From contig CAKTZI010000009.1 in the NCBI GenBank assembly GCA_934635385.1, positions 1-64,000 of the forward strand: DNA of 64,000 bases, written 5' to 3'. Positions 29,356-37,099 of this stretch are shown piece by piece. Position 1 is the stretch's first letter. Each line of letters opens with the position of its first letter. Below the pieces are notes generated by a model that did not search any database, was not told the DNA's origin, and saw only the letters and a list, made by a program, of their open reading frames with translations. Position numbers and translations under genes: made by a program. This stretch comes from an uncultured Kiritimatiellota bacterium (GTDB taxonomy: Bacteria; Verrucomicrobiota; Kiritimatiellia; RFP12; UBA1067).

Positions 29356-32300
29356 ATGACGAACTTCAAAATGCTTGTCGCGTGCAGTGCGGCGTTGGCG
29401 ATGTCGGTTTCCCTGAGCGTGTCCGCGCAGGATGACCTCGATGACCTCCTCAAGGATCTTGAGGGAGAGGCGGCGAAGCCCGCCGCAAAGGCGGCGGCCG
29501 GGGCCGAAGCCGCGGCGGCCGAAGCGCCCAAGGCCGAGCCTGCGGCGTCCGCCGAAGAGGCAAAGACCGAGAAGGCCGAAGCGTCGGCGGCGGAGGAATC
29601 TGCGGCGGAAGAGGCGAAGGCCGAAGAATCTGCGGCGGAAGAGGCGAAGGCCGAGGCTGCGACGGAAGAGGCTTCGACGGTGGAAGAGGCGAAAGCCGAG
29701 CCGACGGCGCAGGCGAAGGTCGATGATGTCCTGAGCCTGTTGGATCAGTTGGCCGAAGAGGCGCCGAAGACGGCTCCCGCTGCGACGGATGCTGCGGCGA
29801 AGGGCGAGGCGTCGGCGGTTGCCGCGAAGCCGGCGGTCGAGGTCGCCCCCGCGAAGCCAAAGGCGGTTCGTCCTGACGAGGAGCTGCTCGTGAACATCGC
29901 GACGACTGAGCGTCTGCGCCGCGACTCGCTCGATGCGCAGGCGAAGCGCGAGATTCTCGCGGCGCGTGCGAGCATGGAGTCGAAGGAGTTCACGGACGCC
30001 GTCCGTCACTATGGCCTCGCGACGAAGCTGCTGAACGACAGCCCCGCGTCGAAGGCGTTGCGCAAGGAGTGCGATCAGGGCATTGCCGAGGGCCTGTACC
30101 GTGCCGCCCTTCAGGAAGACGAGATCGGTCGCCGCGCGCGTGCCGTCGAGCTGATGGAAAAGGCGCTGGAGATGCGCCACCCGAAGGCGCGCCGTGCGTT
30201 GGAGAAGTGGACGACGCAGAGCACGGCCGACGTGGCGAAGACCGATTTCACGGAGGCTTCCCAGCGCCGCAACGAAGAAGACTACAAGACCGACCGCGAG
30301 GGCATTCGCCGTCATCTGCGCCGCTCGCGCCAGTATCTGGCGTTGCGTGACATGGCGCGCGCGCTCGACGAGTGCGAAGTCGTCCTGAAGGCCGATCCGT
30401 ACAATCAGGAGGCGATTCGTCTGCGCAAGGCGATTCAGGGCAAGCGCCAGACGATCCTTGAGCAGGAGCGCAAGGCGGCGCGCGACGGCATGATCGCCGA
30501 CGTCGACGAGGCGTGGCGGCCCGTCTACGCCGTCAACGCCGCGCAGCTGTCGGAGGCGTCGTCCGAGACCGTCAAGTCACAGGCGGGCGAGGATCCGGAG
30601 CGCACGCAGGAGCAGGACATCGAGAAGCGCATGCGCGAGATGCGTCTGCCGACGATTGAGTTCAAGCCGCCGGCGACGATCATCGAGGCCGTCGAGTTCT
30701 TCCGCACGGCGTCGCGCGACTATGACCGTCCCGACATCCCGATCGAGAAGCGCGGCTTCAACTTCGTGCTGCGCACCCCAGTCGGGGCCATCAAGCAGCA
30801 GGCGACCGACGAGTCGTCGGATGACTTCTCGGCCAATGCGACAGAGGATTCCGAGGCGTCGGCGAACGGGCTGCCGCCGATTCCGAAGATCACGGCGAGC
30901 GACATCACGTTCTACGATGCGTTGAAGCTCGTCTGCGACTCGGTTGACTACAAGTTCATCGTCCGCGGCCCGATCGTCATGGTCATGCAGAAGGACATGT
31001 CGACCGCCGAGCTTCTCTCGCGCAAGTACAACGTGCCGGAGGCGTTCGTCGAGCGCGTCAATTCCGCGTCCGAGGAGATGAAGGAGATGGGCGGCTTCGG
31101 CTCGTCCAACCGTCAGGCGAAGAAGGCCGATGAGGAAGGCGAGGGCGAAGGCCGTGACTGGAAGGCGTTCTTCGAGGAAATGGGCGTCAAGTGGCCGGAG
31201 GGCTCGTCGATCAAGCACATCAAGGCCCTTGGCAAGCTCTATGTCCGCAACACGCGCGAAAACCTCGCGGAGTTCGAGAAGGTGCTCGACGAACTTGGCG
31301 GCCAGCCGCAGCTCATCGAGATCGAGACGCGCTTCGTCGAAGTCTCGCAGGAAGACCTCAACTCGCTCGGCTTCGAGTGGATCCTGAACAGCAACCTGGC
31401 GCTGAACGACCGCTTCGGCCTTGGAAAGGCGTTGGGGCTGAAGGGTGGCGAATATCCGGCCGGTACGGGAAGCTCGACGTTGACGGGCTATCGGGAAGTG
31501 ACAGAGACGACAATCGTTGGGGGTACGCCGATTACCTCGACGAAATATGTGCCGGTCGAACGGTCGTCTGCCGGAACGGCTGCATCGGGTCGTTGGACTG
31601 CGTCGAGCAGTGCGAACGCGCCTCGCAACATCGGGCTTGATGCGTTTGGCGGCTCGTCTGACTACCAGAACGGCAACCGCTACCTTTCGACGGTCGGCAA
31701 CCACATTTCGGGCGAGTCGGCGTCGAACAACGACCAGTTCATGCGGGTGAACGCCTTCCTCGGCCAGGCCGACCTCTCGATGATCCTGCATATGCTCTCG
31801 CAGCGCAGTGACACGGATCTCCTCTCGGCCCCGAAGGTCGTCACGAAGTCGGGCGAACAGGCCATCATCAAGGTCGTGACGGAATACATCTACCCGCAGG
31901 ACTACGACGTGCAGCTCCAGTCGAGCTCGTCGGGCTCGTCCAGTGGCTCGTCGGGCGGCGGGCAGTCGGCGATTCTCGCGGTCGTCGAGCCGCAGAACTT
32001 CACGATGCGCGAAGTCGGCGTCATCCTTGACGTCATCCCGACCTACTCCGAGGCGAACGGCGGCACGATTGACCTTGAGCTGAAGCCGGCGGTCGTCGAC
32101 GAGCCGATCTGGCACAACTACGGCATGCGCATCCCGTTTTCCGGCAACACGTCGTCGGGCGTGATGGCCGACATCGGCTCGATCTTCACGGGCATGTCGA
32201 CGGCTCTGACGACATTGGGTGCGGCGTTGACCGAAGACGAGCGTGCGACGCTGTCCAAGCAAGTCATCTCGTCGGCAACGGAGGCTGCTGCAAGTGTCTC

Positions 32301-32643
32301 GACCGCTTCCTCCTCGACGATGACGTGGTATGACGCGCCGATGGAGCAGCCGTTCTTCCATGTCCGCTCGATTGACTCGAAGGTGTCGATCACGCCGGGT
32401 GCAACGGTCGTCATGGGCGGTCTCATCACCGAGGCGCGCAAGGCGATGGACGACAAGGTGCCGTTCCTGGGCGACCTGCCCTTCATCGGGCGCCTCTTCC
32501 GCAGCCATGCGGAGAAGACGACGAAGCGCAACTTGCTCATCTTCGTGACGGGCCGTCTCATCACGCCGTCGGGTCGCGAGCTCTCGATGAGCAGCGGTCG
32601 GGTGGACGAGGCCGAGGTGAAGCCCGCGCCCAAGGCCGAGTGA
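29356..32643 (+). CDS. pilQ: Secretin (PilQ/GspD type, Amuc_1098-like) with Ala/Glu-rich N-terminal region
   Basis: 1,095 residues. Signal peptide (MLVACSAALAMSVSLSVSAQ, cleavage about 25), a low-complexity Ala/Glu region (30-170, including a 30-bp tandem unit), TPR-like helices (about 180-390), N-domains with LYVRNTRENLAEFEKVLDEL (about 635-655) and FVEVSQEDLNSLGFEW, and the C-terminal secretin core: LLSAPKVVTKSGEQA (about 820), FTMREVGVILDVIPTYSE (about 880), VSITPGATVVMGGLI and KVPFLGDLPFIGRLFRS (about 1010-1055). It forms the outer-membrane channel of the pilus-like apparatus. A Ser/Gly-only stretch at about 857-870 lies in a loop. Its stop overlaps coaE (GTGA). Confidence 0.93.
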   Translation: MTNFKMLVACSAALAMSVSLSVSAQDDLDDLLKDLEGEAAKPAAKAAAGAEAAAAEAPKAEPAASAEEAKTEKAEASAAEESAAEEAKAEESAAEEAKAEAATEEASTVEEAKAEPTAQAKVDDVLSLLDQLAEEAPKTAPAATDAAAKGEASAVAAKPAVEVAPAKPKAVRPDEELLVNIATTERLRRDSLDAQAKREILAARASMESKEFTDAVRHYGLATKLLNDSPASKALRKECDQGIAEGLYRAALQEDEIGRRARAVELMEKALEMRHPKARRALEKWTTQSTADVAKTDFTEASQRRNEEDYKTDREGIRRHLRRSRQYLALRDMARALDECEVVLKADPYNQEAIRLRKAIQGKRQTILEQERKAARDGMIADVDEAWRPVYAVNAAQLSEASSETVKSQAGEDPERTQEQDIEKRMREMRLPTIEFKPPATIIEAVEFFRTASRDYDRPDIPIEKRGFNFVLRTPVGAIKQQATDESSDDFSANATEDSEASANGLPPIPKITASDITFYDALKLVCDSVDYKFIVRGPIVMVMQKDMSTAELLSRKYNVPEAFVERVNSASEEMKEMGGFGSSNRQAKKADEEGEGEGRDWKAFFEEMGVKWPEGSSIKHIKALGKLYVRNTRENLAEFEKVLDELGGQPQLIEIETRFVEVSQEDLNSLGFEWILNSNLALNDRFGLGKALGLKGGEYPAGTGSSTLTGYREVTETTIVGGTPITSTKYVPVERSSAGTAASGRWTASSSANAPRNIGLDAFGGSSDYQNGNRYLSTVGNHISGESASNNDQFMRVNAFLGQADLSMILHMLSQRSDTDLLSAPKVVTKSGEQAIIKVVTEYIYPQDYDVQLQSSSSGSSSGSSGGGQSAILAVVEPQNFTMREVGVILDVIPTYSEANGGTIDLELKPAVVDEPIWHNYGMRIPFSGNTSSGVMADIGSIFTGMSTALTTLGAALTEDERATLSKQVISSATEAAASVSTASSSTMTWYDAPMEQPFFHVRSIDSKVSITPGATVVMGGLITEARKAMDDKVPFLGDLPFIGRLFRSHAEKTTKRNLLIFVTGRLITPSGRELSMSSGRVDEAEVKPAPKAE
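29596..29655 (+). repeat. 30-bp tandem duplication in the secretin N-terminal region
   Basis: Two copies (29596-29625, 29626-29655) differing at one base, each coding ESAAEEAKAE. In-frame, within the Ala/Glu-rich linker. Confidence 0.85.
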
Positions 32644-33293
32644 ACGGACAGCTGAAGATCTGTCTCACGGGAGGGATTGCCTGCGGCAAGTCCCTCCTTT
32701 CGCATTATCTGAATGCGTTCGGCGTTGAGACGATTGACGCCGATGACATCGTGCATGAGCTGATTCCAGACCCGGCGGCGCGCAAGCGCCTCGCCGCCGA
32801 GGTCTTCGCCGACCCGGCGAAACGCCGCGCCCTCGAAGCGAAGATTCATCCGATTGTGAAGGAGAGAATCGATAATCGAATAATCGAATTATCGAATAAT
32901 CGAATGAATGAAAGAGATTTGTCTTCTTTCCATTCAACGCAACACCCTCCCTTCGCTCATTCGTCCCTTCACCCATTCAATCATTCGCCCCTTCGTCCAT
33001 TCGATAATTCGATTATTCCTCCCATCGCCATCATCCCACTCCTCTTCGAAGCGCACTGGGAGAAAAATTTTGATATAATATGCTGCGTCGTCTCCGAAAG
33101 GGAAACGCAGATCTCGCGGATGATGACGACGCGCGGCTACACGCGCGCAGAGGCCGAGGCCCGACTGGCGGCGCAGATGCCGGTTGCGGAGAAGGCCGCC
33201 AAATCCCACTACGTGATCCACAACGACGGTACACCCGATGAACTGAAAGAAGAAGTTAAAAAATTCCTGACTTGGGTCTCAACCCTCTCTTGA
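32640..33293 (+). CDS. coaE: Dephospho-CoA kinase with in-frame repeat insertion
   Basis: 217 residues (family about 195-205). Last step of CoA synthesis: ATP-dependent phosphorylation of dephospho-CoA. Seen: P-loop TGGIACGKS (10-18), DADDIVHEL (33-41), HPIVKERI (about 69-76), IPLLFEAHW (about 131-139), and lid-region RMMTTRGYTRAEAEARLAAQMP with IHNDGT near the end. Residues about 76-127 come from a TCGAATNN-family element, sitting between the HPIV helix and the IPLLFE strand and replacing only a short connector. GTG start overlaps the secretin stop (GTGA). Whether the enzyme is active with a loop of about 50 residues is not shown; all catalytic motifs are intact. Confidence 0.9.
   Translation: MNGQLKICLTGGIACGKSLLSHYLNAFGVETIDADDIVHELIPDPAARKRLAAEVFADPAKRRALEAKIHPIVKERIDNRIIELSNNRMNERDLSSFHSTQHPPFAHSSLHPFNHSPLRPFDNSIIPPIAIIPLLFEAHWEKNFDIICCVVSERETQISRMMTTRGYTRAEAEARLAAQMPVAEKAAKSHYVIHNDGTPDELKEEVKKFLTWVSTLS
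32867..33017. repeat. TCGAATNN-family palindromic element inside coaE
   Basis: Left arm from 32867: units TCGATAA, TCGAATAA, TCGAATTA, TCGAATAA, TCGAATGA. Right arm to 33017: ATTCGTCC, CTTCACCC, ATTCAATC, ATTCGCCC, CTTCGTCC, ATTCGATA, ATTCGATT, ATT. The open frame is kept, giving an Asn/Arg/Ile-rich first half and a His/Pro/Phe/Ser-rich second half. Confidence 0.88.
33071..33079 (+). promoter_or_regulatory. Possible internal promoter (TGATATAAT) in coaE for rho
   Basis: A perfect extended -10 (TGA-TATAAT) just downstream of the inserted element, in an unusually AT-rich few codons. It would start transcripts about 265 bases before the rho ATG. No good -35 box; could be chance. Confidence 0.3.
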
Positions 33294-33302
33294 CTCCCAA
33301 GT

Positions 33303-33343
33303 CACCCATTCACCCATTCGACAATTCGATTATTCGATTATTT
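33303..33343. repeat. TCGAATNN-family right arm only, abutting the rho start
   Basis: Units ATTCACCC, ATTCGACA, ATTCGATT, ATTCGATT, ATT end seven bases before the ATG at 33350. No left arm is visible on the 5' side. Same end sequence as the element before the PilM-like gene. Confidence 0.75.
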
Positions 33344-33349
33344 CTTATC

Positions 33350-34927
33350 ATGGCTGAAGAATTTGACGTGTTCGCGGGGGCGATGAAAGCCTCCAAGTCG
33401 CAGAACCAAGGCGGCGGCAGTAAGCCGAACGGCAACGCCGCGCCCGCGCAGAAGCAGAATCAGCCGAAGAAGAAGTTCTTCGGCAAGAACCGCGGCAACT
33501 TCAATCGCGGCGGCAACGGCGGCGCGCGGCAGAACAGTTCGCCCATTCGCGGCGCGAACGGCGAGGAGTCGGTGAACCCGCTCCTCAACGCGCCGCTGCC
33601 GACGGAGCCGAAGGCGGCCGAGTCCGCGCCGGCGAATCCGCACCGCAACCCGGAGATGCCCGAATACCGTCTCGCCGACATCCAGACCTGGCCCGCGCCG
33701 GTCATCGTCGAGCGCATGATGCCGGGGGCCGACCCGGAAGAGCTCGGCACCTACCGCAAGCACGAGCTCATCTTCGCGGCGATCCGCCAGTATCTCCAGC
33801 AGGGCGGCGCGGTGCTCGCGTCGGGCTGCCTTGAGATCGTGCGCGAAGGGCATGGCTTCCTGCGGTCGGCGAAGAACAACTTCCTCGCCTGTCCGGAGGA
33901 CGTGTTCGTCACGCAGCAGCAGATCCGCCGCCACGCGCTCCGCACGGGCGACCTCATCGAGGGGCCGATCCGCGATCCGCGCGACAAGGATCGCTTCTTC
34001 TGCCTCGGCAACGTGCAGACGGTGAACGGCAAGGAGCCGTCCGTCGCCGCGCGCGTCATCCACTTCGAGAACCTGACGGCGACCTTCCCGACGCGGCGCA
34101 TCATCCTGGAGACTGACCCGAAGGAGTTCTCGACGCGCGTCATCGACCTCTTCACGCCGATCGGCTTCGGCCAGCGCGGCCTCATCATCGCGCCGCCGCG
34201 CGTCGGCAAGACCGTCCTCCTGCAGAAGATGGCGAACGCGATCTCGAAGAACTACCCGGAGGCGATCCTCATCATCCTGCTCATCGACGAGCGGCCGGAG
34301 GAGGTGACGGACATGCAGCGCAACACGAAGGCGATGGTGCTGTCCTCGACGTTCGACGAGGAGCCGCAGCACCACGTCAACGTGACGGAGATGGTGCTGG
34401 AGTTCTCGAAGCGCCAGGTCGAGAACGGCAAGGACGTCATCATCCTCATGGACTCGATCACGCGCATGGCGCGCGCCTACAACACCGTCCAGCCGCACTC
34501 CGGCAAGATCCTGACGGGCGGCGTGGACGCGCTGGCGATGCACCGTCCGAAGCGCTTCTTCGGCGCGGCGCGCAACATCGAGGGCGGCGGGTCGCTCACG
34601 ATCATCGCGACGGGGCTCGTGGACACGGGCTCGCGCATGGACGAGGTCATCTTCGAGGAATTCAAGGGCACGGGCAACATGGAGATCGTGCTGGATCGCG
34701 GCCTTGCGGACAAGCGCATCTACCCGGCCATTGACATCGAGAAGTCGGGCACGCGAAAGGAAGACCTCCTGCTCGATCCGATGGAGCTGGAGAAGACGTG
34801 GGGCATGCGGCGCATCCTCGCGGCGGCGGGTCCCGAATCGGCGATGCGGTCGGTCCTGAACTCGCTGAAGAAGACGAAGTCGAACCCGGAGTTCCTGCTC
34901 GCGCTCGACGTCAACAAGAACCTGTAA
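33350..34927 (+). CDS. rho: Transcription termination factor Rho
   Basis: 525 residues, longer than the E. coli protein (419) because of an N-terminal Gly/Asn/Lys/Arg-rich extension (about 14-70, for example FGKNRGNFNRGGNGG) as seen in several non-proteobacterial Rho proteins. RNA-dependent ATPase/helicase. Seen: YLQQGGAVLASGCLEI then FLRSAKNNFLACPEDVFV (RNA-binding OB fold), GQRGLIIAPPRVGKT (Walker A, about 276-289), LIDERPEEVTDMQR, ILMDSITRMARAYN (Q-loop/Walker B region), GGGSLTIIATGLVDTGSRMD and FKGTGNMEIVLDR. ATG 33350 is used; upstream TTG 33272 would read through the repeat and coaE. No Shine-Dalgarno is seen, since a repeat arm occupies that place. Confidence 0.95.
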   Translation: MAEEFDVFAGAMKASKSQNQGGGSKPNGNAAPAQKQNQPKKKFFGKNRGNFNRGGNGGARQNSSPIRGANGEESVNPLLNAPLPTEPKAAESAPANPHRNPEMPEYRLADIQTWPAPVIVERMMPGADPEELGTYRKHELIFAAIRQYLQQGGAVLASGCLEIVREGHGFLRSAKNNFLACPEDVFVTQQQIRRHALRTGDLIEGPIRDPRDKDRFFCLGNVQTVNGKEPSVAARVIHFENLTATFPTRRIILETDPKEFSTRVIDLFTPIGFGQRGLIIAPPRVGKTVLLQKMANAISKNYPEAILIILLIDERPEEVTDMQRNTKAMVLSSTFDEEPQHHVNVTEMVLEFSKRQVENGKDVIILMDSITRMARAYNTVQPHSGKILTGGVDALAMHRPKRFFGAARNIEGGGSLTIIATGLVDTGSRMDEVIFEEFKGTGNMEIVLDRGLADKRIYPAIDIEKSGTRKEDLLLDPMELEKTWGMRRILAAAGPESAMRSVLNSLKKTKSNPEFLLALDVNKNL

Positions 34928-34955
34928 AACCGAAAGACTGAAATGCAAGACTGAA

Positions 34956-34974
34956 TGCGCGCCGTCCGCGCGCA
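34956..34974. other. GC-rich hairpin between rho and next gene
   Basis: Perfect 7-bp stem TGCGCGC/GCGCGCA around a CGTCC loop, followed by GAAAAGG rather than a T-run. It may be a weak terminator for rho or a leader hairpin just 5' of the ribosome site of the gene at 34990. Confidence 0.4.
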
Positions 34975-34989
34975 GAAAAGGAGGATCCG

Positions 34990-35499
34990 ATGATGCGTAG
35001 GCTGTTCAGGGGGCTGATGTGCCTTCTTCCGTCTTTCCCGTTGTGCGCACAGACGGCGGAATTCCCATACGCGGAAATCGTGGGCGCGTATGGCGCAACT
35101 GCGGCAACGGGTTGGGGGACTCTCGCGAACGGAACAGTTCGTGCGCCCCTCACGAAACGGCCGACGGGCTGGAAGACGGCGACGGTCTACTGGGTCGACA
35201 ACTCTGGCCGTTTTAACGTTTTCGCGACGCGCGAGTATCTTGAGGCGGCAAAGGAAAGCCCTTACGTTGTCGAGGCAACGGACTGGTCGGAAAGCGGGAC
35301 GGGAGATGCGACGACCTTGGCCTGTCCGTCCAAGTCGGGCTTTGGTGCGATGGTCATCTGCTACGAGCCGTTTGTCTACAGCGTCGCGTTCGTTGCGAAC
35401 GGTGGCACGGGGACGGCGCAGGCATTTGAAATTCCCATTGAGGCGACGCATCCGCAGCGCTTCTTCAAGATCGAGACGATTCAGACGCCGGGTGACTAG
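34990..35499 (+). CDS. Small secreted protein, function unknown
   Basis: 169 residues; strong ribosome site (AAAGGAGGA) seven bases before the ATG. Signal peptide (MRRLFRGLMCLLPSFPLCAQ). The mature protein is beta-rich with no recognised domain. The C-terminus, HPQRFFKIETIQ, matches the aromatic-aromatic-Lys-x-Glu tail seen at the ends of the giant protein (GGFYKVEIEQ) and of the C10 protease (AQFWKAEAKE), so it looks like a reduced relative of those surface proteins. Confidence 0.7.
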   Translation: MMRRLFRGLMCLLPSFPLCAQTAEFPYAEIVGAYGATAATGWGTLANGTVRAPLTKRPTGWKTATVYWVDNSGRFNVFATREYLEAAKESPYVVEATDWSESGTGDATTLACPSKSGFGAMVICYEPFVYSVAFVANGGTGTAQAFEIPIEATHPQRFFKIETIQTPGD

Positions 35500-35524
35500 C
35501 CCCCCCCCCTTCAGAAAGTAGTCA

Positions 35525-35592
35525 TCTTCCACACTTCTTCCCTCTTCCATTCCTCCTCATCCCCCATCTCTCATCCCTCATCCCTCTTCCTT
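35525..35592. repeat. Pyrimidine-rich CTCATCCC-type arm abutting a start codon
   Basis: Degenerate 8-nt units of CTCATCCC/TCTTCC type run up to the ATG at 35595. It resembles the right arm of a further family of tandem-arm elements; a purine-rich stretch of possible left-arm type lies after the gene (36486-36600). A run of nine Cs (35500-35508) precedes it. Confidence 0.45.
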
Positions 35593-35594
35593 CC

Positions 35595-36485
35595 ATGAAT
35601 GTCTCGTCTGAAGCGGAAGTCTTGCGCGCGCGGGCGGTTGCGCTCGGCGAGACGGGCGCGTCGTCCGACGCGCGGGAGCTGGAAGGGCTGCTGAAGACTC
35701 CCTTCCCGGCCGTGCGGCGCGCGGCGGCGAGTGCGCTCGGCAAGCTGGTTGACCGGGCGCCCGACCTGCGGGGGCTTCTGGTCGTGCCGCTGACGATGGC
35801 GATCGAGAAGGAGGCGCGTCCGCAGGTCTTGCAGTATCTCCTGAAGACGCTGCGGAAATGCGCGGACAAGGTGACGGTGCTGCAGCTGGACGTCCTGCGG
35901 GATGTCGTGCGCAACCCGAACCATCCCGCGTATGTGCGGGACGCCGCCAATGAGGCGATCGCGGCGGCGGAAGCCGCCGAGGCGAAATGTCGGGCGCGCC
36001 TGAAGCACTGGTGCACGCGCTGCCGCCGGGTCGTCTCCGAAGAGGAGGCGATGCGGAGCCGCGCGAAGTACGGCAAGCCCTACTGCTTTCACTGCTTCGA
36101 GGAGAAGACGCACGAGGATGCGCTGTTCGAGACGAATGTCGAGGCGGCGAAGCGGCTCAGGACGGTGGATGCGGTGGCGGTGCAGTCGCGGGGCGAAATG
36201 CGCATCGGCGACTGGCTGGCGGCGAAGGGGATTGCCTACCGCTATGACGCGCGTATGCTGGTCGCGGGCGGCGACCGGATTCGTCCCGACTTCTACTTGC
36301 CGGAGTTTGGCCTGTACATCGAGTATTGGGGGATGGACACGCCGGAGTATGTCGCGAACCGGCAGAAGAAGCAGATCCTGTATCAGCGCGAGAAGAAGAG
36401 GCTGATCTCGCTTTCCTTCCGCGACTTCGACCGGCTGGAAGACGTGCTGGCGGAGAAACTGTCGCATCACATCCCGAACCTGTGA
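35595..36485 (+). CDS. HEAT-repeat, zinc-ribbon and PD-(D/E)XK-nuclease-like protein
   Basis: 296 residues in three parts. Residues about 5-130 are HEAT-like helical repeats (PFPAVRRAAASALGKL, HPAYVRDAANEAIAAA). Then a four-Cys zinc ribbon, WCTRC ... YCFHC (about 139-167). The C-terminal part (190-296) reads as a restriction-endonuclease-like fold: GEMRIGDWLAAKGIAYRYD, RIRPDFYLPEFGLYIEYWG (Asp in PDF, Glu in IEYWG) and a following KKQILYQREKKRLISLS helix-strand, a layout found at the ends of some helicases. Inferred to be a nucleic-acid-binding or cleaving repair protein; it precedes uvrA at 37.1 kb across a repeat-rich gap. The ATG has no clear ribosome site. Confidence 0.7.
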   Translation: MNVSSEAEVLRARAVALGETGASSDARELEGLLKTPFPAVRRAAASALGKLVDRAPDLRGLLVVPLTMAIEKEARPQVLQYLLKTLRKCADKVTVLQLDVLRDVVRNPNHPAYVRDAANEAIAAAEAAEAKCRARLKHWCTRCRRVVSEEEAMRSRAKYGKPYCFHCFEEKTHEDALFETNVEAAKRLRTVDAVAVQSRGEMRIGDWLAAKGIAYRYDARMLVAGGDRIRPDFYLPEFGLYIEYWGMDTPEYVANRQKKQILYQREKKRLISLSFRDFDRLEDVLAEKLSHHIPNL

Positions 36486-36636
36486 AGAGAGGACGAGCGA
36501 AGAGAAGAAGATGAGCGTAGAGACGGTGGGTAGAAGAAGGGAGAAGGAGCGAAGAGATCAAATGATTGAGAAGAGGCTAGATGTCAGGGATGAGGCCTGC
36601 GGTCAAATGACGGAGGGTAAGTTCAGCAGCCGTCGC

Positions 36637-36862
36637 ACTCACTCCCGCTGCGCGTCCGCTCGTGCGACGGGCGATGCGCGACGTCCCCTGAAAGACGGCC
36701 AGATTCCCTGTACGTGCCGCCGTGCTGTGGCAGACGGATTCGCCGCCACGTTGCCAATGGACGAATGGACGCGAAGCGGGGCGAACCCCTGCGGACGTCC
36801 CTGGAGGCGGATTTCCCGTCGCGCAGGTGCGACGGACGAATGGACGCGCAGCGGGAATGAGT
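36637..36862. repeat. Long imperfect inverted repeat with internal direct repeat
   Basis: Left arm 36637-36670 and right arm 36829-36862 are reverse complements at about 28 of 34 positions (core CCCGCTGCGCGTCC). In addition 36761-36780 and 36836-36855 are direct repeats (19 of 20, ACGAATGGACGCGAAGCGGG type). The span between could form a large cruciform or stem. Confidence 0.75.
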
Positions 36863-36903
36863 CCGTCGAACAGTAAAATAAAAATCAGGCTTTCAAATAA
36901 AAC

Positions 36904-37021
36904 TTTACTGGGTGGCTGATTAAATGACCTTGATGCAATATATGGGGATCGTTTGGTTCTTCAAGCATATGAAACCCACAACATTTTGTTTGCGGGTTAT
37001 TTTGTCGGCCACCCAGTAAAA
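36904..37021. mobile_element. MITE-like AT-rich element with terminal inverted repeats
   Basis: Ends TTTACTGGGTGGCTGA (36904-36919) and TCGGCCACCCAGTAAAA (37005-37021) pair as about 16-bp inverted repeats with one mismatch, enclosing about 85 AT-rich bases with no coding capacity. The size (118 bp) and base composition unlike the neighbours suggest a miniature inverted-repeat transposable element or a structured RNA. No clear target-site duplication. Confidence 0.5.
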
Positions 37022-37099
37022 CTTCTTGCCTCCTTTTCACATAACTCTTGAACTCTCCAATTCTTGGCTTTTTGAAACCTTTTGAGGAAATGATCGAAA

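Larger units (their letters stand above)
36486..37099. other. Gene-free 614-bp stretch with repeats
   Basis: I see no convincing gene here; the short frames have no ribosome site or recognisable sequence. It contains, in order, a purine-rich stretch (36486-36600), inverted and direct repeats (36637-36862), a small TIR-bounded element (36904-37021) and a pyrimidine-rich leader with about 9-nt degenerate units before uvrA. Confidence 0.6.

Noticed and set aside
29596..29655. 30-bp tandem repeat in the secretin considered as an inserted element
   Set aside because: Direct, not inverted; a simple in-frame duplication in an Ala/Glu-rich linker.
33272..33349. Longer rho start at TTG 33272
   Set aside because: It would translate the repeat arm and overlap coaE, whereas ATG 33350 starts the family-like sequence.
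36511..36876. Short open frames in the 36.5-37.1 kb gap
   Set aside because: No ribosome site, no recognisable protein sequence, and they run across the inverted and direct repeats.
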